From: Mesostigma viride
Lineage: Eukaryota > Streptophyta > Mesostigmatophyceae > Mesostigmatales > Mesostigmataceae
DNA length: 64,000 nt
Assembly: GCA_009746045.1 (NCBI GenBank)
Contig: RPFO01002078.1
Coordinates: forward strand, 700,209 to 764,208
Direction: 5' to 3'
A model generated the notes under the pieces. The model did no database searches and was not told the DNA's origin. It worked only from the letters and a program-made list of their open reading frames with translations. Made by a program: the position numbers and the translations under genes. Positions 17,367-25,379 of the stretch are shown here, one piece after another (the first letter of the stretch is position 1; every line of letters starts with the position of its first letter).

Positions 17367-18176
17367 GTGAAGCTTTATTACGATTACCCGTCGCTAAATG
17401 CTACCAATACACCAAGCACCGCTATACTCGGTCAGGACTGGGCCGGAGGAACAGTTATTAGCTATGCGTCAACTAATTCTTCAGGGTATAGGTTTGTCTA
17501 CATGCAGTGCCAGCGACCTACGTCTTTCGCACCGTCTAATGGCGGTCTCACACATTTATTCACGGCTACATTCGCTCCGAAAAGCGGCTTTAACCCCGAT
17601 ATCCCCTTGATATGGTTGGACCTATCAACTGCAGAATTTTACGGCGAAGGGGATATAAATCCAACATGGACGTCGAATTTTGACGAGGCCGTATACACAG
17701 ATGAGCGAGAGGTTCATAGAATCCCGTTCACGATTAGAGGGATGCGAACGGTGGCCTACGACTACATGCAGCCCGAGCTCTGGGAACTGGGCCCGAAAGG
17801 TGTCGCGAGCTTCCGTGACGAAACGGGCGCTGTCATACCGTCGCTGACAACACTCGCGTCCTTCTATTTCCGGGTCCAATTCACGCAAGGCGCGCCGGCT
17901 CTCCTGGACATCGGCCATCCCTACAGACTCTTGTCAGACGCGGTTGGTCTCGTGTATGGCCCGGACACGGCTGGTAGGCTGATAATCGGACCGTCCTGGC
18001 GAGTTGCTCCCGGTTTTGACGAATCCGACGGAGTCTACGAAATCCTGTTGGTGGTGGACAAGCCACTCGGTTCAGGTAGCGCCGTGGTGTACCTGTACCC
18101 GCCTGCGAATTACAGGTCAAAATCCGGGGTTCACGCCAGCGGCGAGGTGTTTGCGCCTATCCAATGGACCGTTTAA
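17367..18176 (+). CDS. Unknown PLV protein, 269 aa, possible non-ATG start
   Basis: A beta-rich protein (for example PLIWLDLSTAEFYGEGDINP, VYEILLVVDKPLGSGSAVVYLYPP) with no recognised motif; a virion protein is plausible from its place between the fibre-like and penton genes. The frame opens at 17337 after a stop. No ATG exists before residue 46, and the conserved-looking start is GTG at 17367 followed by Lys-Leu-Tyr-Tyr. Either a GTG or other near-cognate start is used, or the original ATG has mutated. If only an internal Met were used the protein would lose 45 residues. Confidence 0.6.
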   Translation: MKLYYDYPSLNATNTPSTAILGQDWAGGTVISYASTNSSGYRFVYMQCQRPTSFAPSNGGLTHLFTATFAPKSGFNPDIPLIWLDLSTAEFYGEGDINPTWTSNFDEAVYTDEREVHRIPFTIRGMRTVAYDYMQPELWELGPKGVASFRDETGAVIPSLTTLASFYFRVQFTQGAPALLDIGHPYRLLSDAVGLVYGPDTAGRLIIGPSWRVAPGFDESDGVYEILLVVDKPLGSGSAVVYLYPPANYRSKSGVHASGEVFAPIQWTV

Positions 18177-18206
18177 AAATCTCGTCGCTACATTATAACG
18201 CACACA

Positions 18207-18728
18207 ATGCATCGGAAGAACGCTAAACGCCCAAGTAAGAAAGCACACAAGCCTCGCCGCAAGGTCCGCACCACTGCCCAAATGCCCACAACGAGCACGA
18301 TGACCAACTCCATCATCATCCACTCGACCCCGGTGCGCCGACCCGCCAAGAAAGGCAAAGTCGCCGAGACCCGCGGGTTCAGGGACGCGATGTTGATGTC
18401 CGCCATCATGGCAAACGCGAAACCTGTCGCGTACCCTCCCTTGTCCGCCTATGACCAAAAACCTGAAGCGGCCGCTCCAGTGTCTGTCCCAGTAGCACCA
18501 CCAGTAGCTGCCTCGCCAGAACCAGCGAGACTTGAAGGCGGGTCGCGATTTTCTAGTATCGACTATGAATGTGCGGATTGCGGGTTAAAGCCAAAATCAA
18601 ATACACAACAAGGACTGAACCAGCATCTGAGAGCCATGATCAAGAAGAAGGAACCGAAGCACGTATCCGGGGCCCTTAGACGGGGGGAGCTTACTGGTAT
18701 TAGTGGGTCTCGTGAATCTCCTCTGTAA
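18207..18728 (+). CDS. Basic protein with C-terminal Cys2-His-type motif, 173 aa
   Basis: The first 25 residues are strongly basic (MHRKNAKRPSKKAHKPRRK), fitting nucleic-acid binding or nuclear entry. The middle is Pro/Ala-rich (APVSVPVAPPVAASPEP). Near residue 120 CADCGLK..(about 11 residues)..NQHLRAMIKK resembles a C2H-type zinc-finger half. ATG follows cattataac by 9 nt. It may be a core protein that condenses DNA (inference); the family is not recognised. Confidence 0.6.
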   Translation: MHRKNAKRPSKKAHKPRRKVRTTAQMPTTSTMTNSIIIHSTPVRRPAKKGKVAETRGFRDAMLMSAIMANAKPVAYPPLSAYDQKPEAAAPVSVPVAPPVAASPEPARLEGGSRFSSIDYECADCGLKPKSNTQQGLNQHLRAMIKKKEPKHVSGALRRGELTGISGSRESPL

Positions 18729-18757
18729 AAATTTCGAATGCTATATTGCAAAGGTCT

Positions 18758-19069
18758 ATGAATATGGACAACCTCTTTTCCGACGCCGAGATGCTGCAGA
18801 TCGCCCAGTGGATGACACTCTACCCCGACACCCCTCGCGAGTTCATCGAGGCAGCCATGCTGTACTGTAGGAGCAAGCCGCTCACCGGGAAGGAGAGGAG
18901 GGTCCTCAAGAGGAAATCGCGCGGGCTTGCGGGAGAGAGTGGCAAGGTCCTGATCCACGGCAAGAACGAAATAACTTCTGAAGTCATAGTAGAGAATGAA
19001 GGAGTACGTTCAGGAGTGCAGGACGTTGACGCTGAGGACCGAGAACAGGACCAGGGGCGGTCTCCATGA
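18758..19069 (+). CDS. Small unknown protein overlapping the penton gene, about 103 aa
   Basis: Starts MNMDNLFSDAEMLQIAQWMT and has a helical N-terminal half, a basic middle (KERRVLKRKSRG) and an acidic tail. ctatatt lies about 12 nt before the ATG. Its last 74 nt overlap the penton ORF in another frame, so translation of the two may be coupled, or a frame change could join them. No family recognised. The ORF is moderate in length and supported mainly by position and the upstream motif. Confidence 0.5.
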   Translation: MNMDNLFSDAEMLQIAQWMTLYPDTPREFIEAAMLYCRSKPLTGKERRVLKRKSRGLAGESGKVLIHGKNEITSEVIVENEGVRSGVQDVDAEDREQDQGRSP

Positions 19070-19853
19070 TCCAATTTGGGACATCCCTGCTGGCCTGCTA
19101 GAGGATTACCACGACGTGGGGCTGACCCTGCTGACGATTCCCTACGAGCAGACACACATCAACAGCAATAACAACACCTTTGAGGTCACGATGGCGACGG
19201 CGCACACGGTCTCGCTGCCGGTCGGGTCGTGGACCACCATCGAGAACCGCCAGAACATCGAGACGACTTTATTGACAATCGACAGCAGCTTCACAGTCAC
19301 CTATGATCGGGCCAATAGTCGGTACACGTTCGTTGCAGAGAGTCCGTTCCAGTTCCTGGTTGGCGAGTCGGTCGGGCGGGTCCTCGGGCTAACACCCGGC
19401 ATTCATCAGTCGAATGACCAGTTCGTCGTTTACAGCAACCGACCAGCCACGAACGGGCGGCTGCGGGCCGTGTATGTTTACTCGGACATCGTGCGCGGGA
19501 ATGTGGTTTCGGCGACCCACGGGACGGTCTACGGCGGTCTGTTGGCGTGTTGTCCGAACCTGTCCAAATTTCTCGAGCCCATCATATGGCAGGCGCAGAG
19601 TCCACTGTGGCAGCACTTGCGAGACTCACCTAGGTCGATCAGCCTGCGCCTGTTAGACGAGGACGACGCACCGATCCAGCTGTACAGCGACTGGGTGGTT
19701 CAGCTGACTTTCCGGATATCCCCGCAAAAGGCCATGGGGGTCGAGGCGCGGAAGATCGGGGGTATTCTCAAGTACATGGCGCTCGACAAGGACGTTCTGC
19801 CTGCGAGAAGATTATCTAACCAGGTAGGTATAAACGAAGAGGATGAAGCTTGA
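18996..19853 (+). CDS. Penton (minor capsid) protein, 285 aa
   Basis: The C-terminal half carries the pattern of Polinton/PLV pentons: LGLTPG near 130, LRAVYVYSDIVRGNVV near 160, GGLLACCPN, ISLRLLDEDDAPIQLYSDWVVQLTFRI near 225-250. These fit the single-jelly-roll protein at capsid vertices. It lies upstream of the major capsid gene, separated only by a short gene, as expected for a virion block. The stop overlaps the start of the next gene (19843) by 11 nt. The N-terminal 40 residues are less certain because of overlap with the preceding ORF. Confidence 0.8.
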   Translation: MKEYVQECRTLTLRTENRTRGGLHDPIWDIPAGLLEDYHDVGLTLLTIPYEQTHINSNNNTFEVTMATAHTVSLPVGSWTTIENRQNIETTLLTIDSSFTVTYDRANSRYTFVAESPFQFLVGESVGRVLGLTPGIHQSNDQFVVYSNRPATNGRLRAVYVYSDIVRGNVVSATHGTVYGGLLACCPNLSKFLEPIIWQAQSPLWQHLRDSPRSISLRLLDEDDAPIQLYSDWVVQLTFRISPQKAMGVEARKIGGILKYMALDKDVLPARRLSNQVGINEEDEA

Positions 19854-20127
19854 TTTCGGCAAAGTCGTGAGCACCGCGCGTAAAATCGGACACATGGCGG
19901 GGGATGCGATCAGGAAAGTCGGCGAGGGCGCGCGGTTCATCAAGGGTGCCGCCGGTGCCGCGGACGCAGCTCTCGGGCACGTTCCCAGCAAACTCATCGA
20001 AAGCTCCCCAGTCTTGGGAACGGTCTACAAGGCCGCGAAGACCGGACTCGACGCCCTTTCGCACATCGAGAGGAAGGTGGACGCGCACAGGGCGTCCAAC
20101 CCGCTGCTTGGTAAGTTCCTAAGCTAG
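19843..20127 (+). CDS. Small Gly/Ala-rich basic virion-type protein, 94 aa
   Basis: Starts MKLDFGKVVSTARKIGHMAG. It has amphipathic helices with alternating Ala/Gly and Lys/Arg, and no cysteines. tataaa at 19829-19834 precedes the ATG. The place between penton and major capsid genes and the amphipathic helices recall the small membrane-active or DNA-binding cement proteins of adenovirus-like and Polinton viruses (inference from composition and position only). Confidence 0.6.
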   Translation: MKLDFGKVVSTARKIGHMAGDAIRKVGEGARFIKGAAGAADAALGHVPSKLIESSPVLGTVYKAAKTGLDALSHIERKVDAHRASNPLLGKFLS

Positions 20128-20152
20128 CCGGATTTTTATCTAAGGTAGAAGG

Positions 20153-20156
20153 TATA
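20153..20156 (+). promoter_or_regulatory. TATA motif before the major capsid gene
   Basis: ggtatac lies 12 nt before the capsid ATG. The same spacing class (TATA about 7-20 nt before ATG) recurs for most genes of both elements. Confidence 0.55.
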
Positions 20157-20167
20157 CAACACACACC

Positions 20168-21407
20168 ATGTCTTCTGACGGTTCTTGGTACAATCGCGCG
20201 ATCCCGAAGTCCATGCAGTACCTCATTAAGACGCTCGGTCAGCACTCCACGTCCCGCGTACAGCTCTCCACGCTCTCCGCCAACTCCGGCATCAAGCAGG
20301 GGTCGGTGGTGGCGGTCCGGCTGCCTACCCATGGGTTTGCCGACCTTCACTCGTTCGCCATGTTCTTTGAAGCGACACCGACTACGACGGCTGGTTTTTG
20401 CAAGTTTCCACCGTACACGTCTTCGCTCATCAGGCGGCTCGAGGTGCTGGTTGGTGGCCAGTCTGTGGACTCGATCAACGATTACGCCCAGCTCTTCAAC
20501 ACTTTGTTGACGGTCCATGGAGGACAGGGATTTATCAACTCTCAGGGGCCTGCCGGTTGGTCTCTCAACCACGGCTAACGTAACCCTGACAGAAAACACG
20601 GCACAAAAGGGTATTATTGACAACTGGCTCGGGTTCTTGTCCGGCGACCCTCGAATCATCGACCTCAGTCTCTTTCCACCGATCGAGATCCGCATCACGC
20701 TCATGGACGGCGGGGTGATGATCCCAGGAGCTGCTGGTGGTGCTGTTGCGGCTGGGGCTGGTCTCGGGTTTGAGCTGAATGACATCCATTTCTCGATCGA
20801 CACGTACAGGTTCCAAGAGGATGTGGTCTCTCAGATCTTCGCGTCTCGGCTGGCTGAGGGTGGCACCTTGCCGTTCAGGTGGAAGACCTGGCAATCGACC
20901 AAACAGACGATTCCCGGCGACACCTACAGCATCAAGGCTACCCTCTCGTCAGCATCCGCGTCAAAGTTGTTGGCCGTCCAGGTAGCAGCCGCAGCTGATG
21001 TGGCAAACGCGCGATACAACACCATGTTCGCGCACACCGCCGACGGCCTCACCGGATTCCAGTTCGACATCAACGGCAGCAATCAGACACCAGCGTACAG
21101 GATGGGCATCACAGAGGCATGGGTGAACCTGGTTAGCGCCTTCAATGACCAGGGGAACAGTCTGTCGTGCGCAAGGGCAGACATCAATCCCGAGACATGG
21201 GCTGGTAGCGATTTCGTCATGGCTTGTCACCTCAACATGCCATGTGCTGGCGCCGAGTACCAGAGCGGTCTCGATCTACGGGGCACTGCATCGGTAGTGA
21301 CTCTGCGCGTCGACAGCGCGGGTGCGGGTCATGTCTCGTACATCTTCGTAGAGATGGAGGCGAAGATGGACGTCGGCGCAGGGCGGCAGGCGGCCGTGTA
21401 CCTGTAA
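20168..21407 (+). CDS. Major capsid protein, about 413 aa, with one frameshift
   Basis: The N-terminal frame (20168-20578) holds SGIKQGSVVAVRLP, then YTSSLIRRLEVLVGGQSVDSINDYAQLFNTLL, the typical first-jelly-roll signature of PLV capsid proteins. The second frame (open from 20517 to 21407) continues with TENTAQKGIIDNWLGFL, PPIEIRITL, and ends MDVGAGRQAAVYL. The two frames overlap in 20517-20578 and a +1 shift is needed, possibly at tctctc near 20560. Either one base has been gained (loss of function) or the ribosome shifts frame. It would form the hexon-like shell. The element 1 copy retains only its C-terminus. Confidence 0.85.
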
Positions 21408-21437
21408 AAATGTCTGATGGTTAGTGTATAGCATTCG

Positions 21438-21602
21438 ATGGATTATCTCAAGGACCCGCGATACACCGCGAATCCTCTCAACAGAGTCACGCTGGTCTTC
21501 GACACCCCTGAGCTGGCCGATAATGGCACGGCGACTAACTTGCCGGCCAAGAAGGGCCCGCTGATGGAACCCAAGTTCCAGTATCCTCTGCCAAAAAAAT
21601 AG
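21438..21602 (+). CDS. Small conserved PLV protein, 54 aa (element 2)
   Basis: Homologue of 1931-2101. Starts MDYLKDPRYTANPLNRVTLV, ends FQYPLPKK. It lies 30 nt after the capsid stop, with a TATA about 9 nt before the ATG. The fixed place suggests a virion or assembly role (inference). Too short for domain recognition. Confidence 0.72.
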   Translation: MDYLKDPRYTANPLNRVTLVFDTPELADNGTATNLPAKKGPLMEPKFQYPLPKK

Positions 21603-21628
21603 TGTCATTGTGGTAGTATACTAGCTCC

Positions 21629-23319
21629 ATGTCGTTTGAGTATGGTGTTTGTCCTGCTTTGATGCGGAAGAAGCGTAACCGGTAAGAATAGCGCCGTCAA
21701 TCACATTAACAACTACAGGAGGATCATATCCCAGCGCCTCCCCGATTGCAGTTACAGCAACATTCAGCCAACCAGTCACCGGTTTCGCCTTGGGTGATAT
21801 CGCTGTCATAAATGGTACTGCATCCGGTTTAACGGGTAGCGACACCTCCTACACGTTCACGGTGACTCCGGCAGTCGCTTATTCACTGACAACCGTCAGC
21901 GTTGGAGCAAACGCAGCAATCAACACGCTAGGAATCGGCAACACGGCCTCCTCCACCCTCTCCTTCACGTACTCGCCCCCTCCGACGGTGACTCTCGCGA
22001 CGACCGCGGGCTCGACGCCCACCACCAGTTCCGTGGACGTGACCGCCACGTTCAGCAGGTCCGTCACGGGGTTCGAGCTGGGCGATATCACGGTGACAAA
22101 CGGGACAGCCGCCAACCTGACCGGCAGCGGGGCGTCGTACGCCTTCCAGGTGACGCCAACTACAGCCAATTCTGCCACGAACGTTAGCGTGGGCGCGGGT
22201 GCTGTTGTTGACGCATCGACAGGGAACGCCAACGTGGCATCTAACACACTGTCGTTCACGTACTCGGCGAATCCGTCGGTGACTCTTGCGTCCGGAACCC
22301 CGACGGGTGCCGTTTACCCAGTCACGGCCACTTTTAGCACGTCGGTCGCCGGGTTCTCGTTGGGCGACATCACCGTAACCAACGGAACCGCGTCCAACTT
22401 GTTGGGAAGTGGCGCCACGTACACGTTCGACGTGACCCCTACCATGTCTGACTTCGCGACGACGGTAAGCATGGGCGCGGGCACCGTGACGAGCGCGACG
22501 TCAGGGCTTGGAAACACGACATCAAACACACTGTCATTCACGTACAATTACAACCCGGCAACGGACCCCGCACTGTTCGCGTGGTACGATCCGTCCGACA
22601 GCGCCACGATGTTCAGCGACACGTCCGGCACGACCCAGCAAAACACGGCGGGCGGGAATGTGATGCGGATGAACGACAAGGGGCCGAACGGGTACCACGT
22701 GACGCAGGCAACTTCCACCAAATGCCCTACGCTGGATACGGCTGAACTGAACTCGAAACGGTCCCTCCGCTTTATCAACTCGCGGTCTGGCTTGTTAGAG
22801 ACCGTGAACAATTTCTGGAACACTGTCGGTGTCAATGCGAGCATCCTCCTAGTCGCCAAACAGCTAACGACTGCGACGTATCCAGTAGTAGGGGGGTATA
22901 CGGGTATTAGAGGGTATATGCTTGGATCGTCGAACGGCAATTGTTATCTCATGTCTTATCAGTCAGAGGCACAGACCGTTCTCCTATTCGCTCCCGGTTC
23001 TGTATACGAAACCGTGAGCACAAGGGCTCAGTTCTTTGACAACAAGGCACACGTCATGGCGATTTCATGCAACAGCAGTACAAACGCACTTTTCACCCGC
23101 TTCGACGGACGAGCTGGTTATAACAGAATCGGATCGGACCCTACAACTGGTTCAGGAAATCTCTCTATTGGAGGAGACTCGGTCAACGCGAGTCGTGCCT
23201 TTGACGGGTGGATCGGCGAGATCCTAATCTACAACACCGCCAAAACGTCAGCGGAGCTTGAACGGATCCGCGGATACCTCGTGGCCAAGTGGGGCACTCC
23301 CGCCGCCATCCCAGCGTAG
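21629..23319 (+). pseudogene. Adhesin-like protein with Ig-like repeats and lectin-like domain, frameshifted near codon 18 (element 2)
   Basis: The ATG at 21629 opens MSFEYGVCPALMRKKRNR and stops at 21683. The Ig-like sequence begins immediately after in another frame (SITLTTTGG near 21694) and stays open to 23319. Domains are as in the element 1 copy: three Ig-like repeats, then a LamG/ConA-like domain ending VAKWGTPAAIPA. The stretch 22030-22700 is nearly identical to 2530-3180 in DNA, far closer than flanking genes. The shift may be a mutation, programmed, or an on/off switch; as it stands the ATG-initiated product is a short peptide. Confidence 0.8.
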
Positions 23320-23367
23320 AGAACTTTAAGACTAGAACTATTATCTCTTATAAGTTGTAATAAAGCC

Positions 23368-23862
23368 ATGGATTATCCCACATTTTACCAAATCGCTTTA
23401 GATTCTGTCGCGTCACAGAACACAATCGACGAGTACAATGGAATTTATTCTTTCGATATCAAGCCAGACCCAAGAGCGCCTATCATAGACAGCACATGGC
23501 GCGGAGGGGTCCATTTCGCATATCTCAAGGACGTGGAAAACCAAGAAAATTACTCGCTTGTCGGACTAGTTTCTTCAAGTTTTTCTGGAGGAGAGCATAA
23601 CCCACAAGACAGTGTCGTGCTATGTACGGAAGAATGCAAAGATGTTGCCGCCTCGTACACCGTGATAAACGACCATGCATTTTTCAACCTAAAAAACGAT
23701 CACTTGTTTAGGAATGGCGGGAGACTCGAGATCGGTTTAGTGCACATTGACAGAGGAGTTGATGACAAACAATTCATCCCACTAACCCACGAGTCGTTTC
23801 TTTGCATCTTGCGTTTTGAGAAAATTCGCGGGTTCGACAAGTGCAAGTGCCATCACAAGTAG
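23368..23862 (+). CDS. Conserved PLV protein of unknown function, 164 aa (element 2)
   Basis: Homologue of 3856-4353. Shares MDYP.FYQ, STWRGGVHFAYLKDVE, VINDHAFFNL, FRNGGRLEIGLVHIDRG and the C-terminal FEKIRGFDKCKCHHK. The two copies differ at many third positions and by many residues, so the protein is under selection in both viruses. Possible metal-binding C-terminus (inference). Confidence 0.75.
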   Translation: MDYPTFYQIALDSVASQNTIDEYNGIYSFDIKPDPRAPIIDSTWRGGVHFAYLKDVENQENYSLVGLVSSSFSGGEHNPQDSVVLCTEECKDVAASYTVINDHAFFNLKNDHLFRNGGRLEIGLVHIDRGVDDKQFIPLTHESFLCILRFEKIRGFDKCKCHHK

Positions 23863-23896
23863 GTTAAAAAAGCTCAACATAGGTTGAAACACTTCT

Positions 23897-24079
23897 ATGG
23901 GCAACTGTTTAAAGCTTGGTTACGAGTACTCAGAAATTCTGGAGGAGTCAATAAGGAGGATTAGAAGGAGCCCGACGTACAGGCGCGCCTATGAGGTCGT
24001 GTACGCCCCTTTTGAAATCGCGCCAGACTCCGAGGGCACTCCGACTCCCGCCCCATCCCCTGATAATAAACATAACTAA
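23897..24079 (+). CDS. Small protein with N-myristoylation-type start, 60 aa
   Basis: Starts MGNCLKLGYEYSEI: Gly2 with a neighbouring Cys is the classic myristoylation/palmitoylation start. The middle is a basic helix (EESIRRIRRSPTYRRAYE) and the tail is Pro/Ser-rich. It lies between two genes conserved in element 1, but element 1 has only 97 nt there and no such ORF. No clear TATA precedes it. It could attach to host membranes (inference from the N-terminus). Confidence 0.55.
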   Translation: MGNCLKLGYEYSEILEESIRRIRRSPTYRRAYEVVYAPFEIAPDSEGTPTPAPSPDNKHN

Positions 24080-24092
24080 TCAATAAAATTTT
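24064..24092 (+). terminator. Two AATAAA polyadenylation-like signals
   Basis: aataaacat and caataaaattttc overlap and follow the stop of the 60-aa gene. They are in the same place as the AATAAA at 4408 in element 1. Confidence 0.35.
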
Positions 24093-24120
24093 CTTTTCGT
24101 GAATCTATACAGCTTCCAAC

Positions 24121-24501
24121 ATGTTCGTGACCATGAACGACATTCTGAACTGCATCGAGGCCTGCAAGCCGGGTAGTGGCGGGTACATCCAGGACGGCAG
24201 CGAGCGGGCCCGCAACGCCGCAGAGGTGGCGCGCATATCCTGCATCATCGCCGGAAAGCCTGACCCGTACGATGACAACTACCGTTTAGAGTTAGAACAG
24301 CTTGACAATCCTTTGACCCTCCTAGCCGCCGCCTCACGCGCACTAGGTAGCGAGGCGACCCCGGACGACGTTCACAAGGTGTGTGAGGACCTCGCGGTTC
24401 TCTCCATCATGGCCGGTTGCGTCACGGGCAGGCAGTCCATCTCTTCGCCGACATTCGCGAAGGTGAAGGAGCAACTGCAACTCTGGAGAGACATTCGCTA
24501 A
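24121..24501 (+). CDS. Conserved PLV protein of unknown function, 126 aa (element 2)
   Basis: Homologue of 4450-4827, sharing MFVTMNDILNCIEACKPGSG, AGKPDPYDDNY and SIMAGCVTGRQSISS. tctatac lies about 15 nt before the ATG. The stop codon overlaps the inner edge of the right terminal repeat by two bases, so this is the last gene of the virus. Helical and acidic; family not recognised. Confidence 0.75.
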   Translation: MFVTMNDILNCIEACKPGSGGYIQDGSERARNAAEVARISCIIAGKPDPYDDNYRLELEQLDNPLTLLAAASRALGSEATPDDVHKVCEDLAVLSIMAGCVTGRQSISSPTFAKVKEQLQLWRDIR

Positions 24502-24665
24502 AACCCCGCCACCCCCTCTCCCGCCCTTCCCGAGTACCGCGAGGACGCAGACTTTCACGGAAGTTCCGCGCAGGTCCGAGCAGGACCACTTTCCATGTGC
24601 GCGCAGGTGTGGTTTCCGGCCCAGTTTTTTTGGGCTGGCGACCCCCGCCGCTGTTGTCTCGGGTG

Positions 24666-24723
24666 TTAGGGTTTGTGCCAAGTTTAGTTTTAGGTTTGTT
24701 ATAAAAGTTGGCACAAACCCTAA
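24666..24723. other. Right-repeat hairpin, inner copy (element 2)
   Basis: Mirror copy of the hairpin at 6240-6297: ttagggtttgtgccaagttt pairs with a right arm ending aaaccctaa. Confidence 0.8.
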
Positions 24724-24876
24724 ACCCTCTTAAACCGTTCTCACCCCCCGCGTTTTTCAGGCGTCTTTTCACCGACCCGACCGCGTTTCGTCTTTTCGCC
24801 AAGAACACGGTCGGACCGCGCACTTGCATGCACCTGTTTTTAGCGCTGGCGACCCCCGGCGCTGTTGTTTCGTGCG

Positions 24877-24934
24877 TTAGGGTTTGTGCCAAGTTTAGTT
24901 TTAGGTTTGTTATAAAAGTTGGCACAAACCCTAA
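24877..24934. other. Right-repeat hairpin, outer copy (element 2)
   Basis: Mirror copy of the hairpin at 6029-6086; 211 nt from the inner copy. Confidence 0.8.
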
Positions 24935-25226
24935 ACCCTCTTAACTCTTTCTCACACACCCCGCGTTTTCGACGAACACGTGTATTACCCGCGTTGGTCC
25001 AATGGGGGGCGTGACGGTCGCAAGCATCTTGAAGCACATCAAAAGCCCGGCGACCTCTGAGCCAAGGTTGGCAGGGGCCGGGAATGGCCACTCGGCCGTG
25101 GCGGGTGTCAGTAAAAAAGTCTAAAACTCCCGATATTTTATCACTCAATTATCACTCAATCATCATCACTCAAGAATGGCTCCCCGGTACCCCACAAGCC
25201 CTTATCACTCAATGAGGGCTAATATG

Positions 25227-25235
25227 TATACATAT
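25227..25235. other. Candidate attachment core TATACATAT (right)
   Basis: Direct repeat of the word at 5733-5741. Host sequence at 25647-25672 also contains tatatacatatatgtatata, so this target type is common locally. Confidence 0.4.
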
Positions 25236-25322
25236 ATTCTGATCAGACACTCCGCAAAGGTGAAAACCTTTGCGTTCAGTGCCGGGCCGCGGAAAACGCG
25301 GAAAACGCGATCTGCAAATGAA

Positions 25323-25379
25323 TCCGACCGGAATCGAACTGGGGACCTCTCGCACCAATTTTGCTGACTATAGGACGGA
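25323..25379 (-). other. tRNA-like fragment (short, no anticodon arm)
   Basis: On the minus strand TCCGTCC and GGTCGGA can pair as a 7-bp acceptor-like stem (one mismatch). TATAGTCAG follows the 5' arm and a box-B-like AGTTCGATTCC precedes the 3' arm. The span is only 57 nt and no anticodon arm fits, so it is not a normal tRNA. It may be a degenerate tRNA or the head of a tRNA-derived SINE. Confidence 0.3.

Larger units (their letters stand above)
5733..25230 (+). mobile_element. Element 2: full-length Polinton-like virus, 19.5 kb
   Basis: Bounded by 731-bp terminal inverted repeats and coding for the PLV hallmark set: double-jelly-roll-type major capsid protein, penton protein, FtsK/HerA packaging ATPase, primase-helicase and a tyrosine recombinase. 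No protein-primed DNA polymerase, retroviral-type integrase or adenovirus-type protease is visible, which fits PLVs rather than Mavericks/Polintons. Genes left of about 14.1 kb run leftward and the rest run rightward. Two genes are frameshifted, so the copy may be inactive. Confidence 0.9.
24500..25230. repeat. Right terminal inverted repeat of element 2
   Basis: 731 nt, reverse complement of 5733-6463. It contains two hairpins (24666-24723, 24877-24934), each with ttataaaag reading outward and followed by ccctaaaccctc. The outer edge carries four atcactcaa-type repeats and the gaatggctccccggtacccc block. Confidence 0.92.

Noticed and set aside
22548-22940. Minus-strand ORFs opposite the two adhesin genes (also 3041-3433, 2372-2752)
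   Set aside because: They mirror the conserved plus-strand codons and occur in both copies only because the DNA is similar.
24343-25148. ORFs inside the terminal repeats of element 2 (and the mirrored ones at 5815-6568)
   Set aside because: They cross the hairpins in different frames, have no family resemblance, and appear identically in both repeats only because of inversion.
25323-25379. A functional tRNA gene
   Set aside because: Only 57 nt, no anticodon arm and a poorly paired T-stem; kept only as a tRNA-like fragment.
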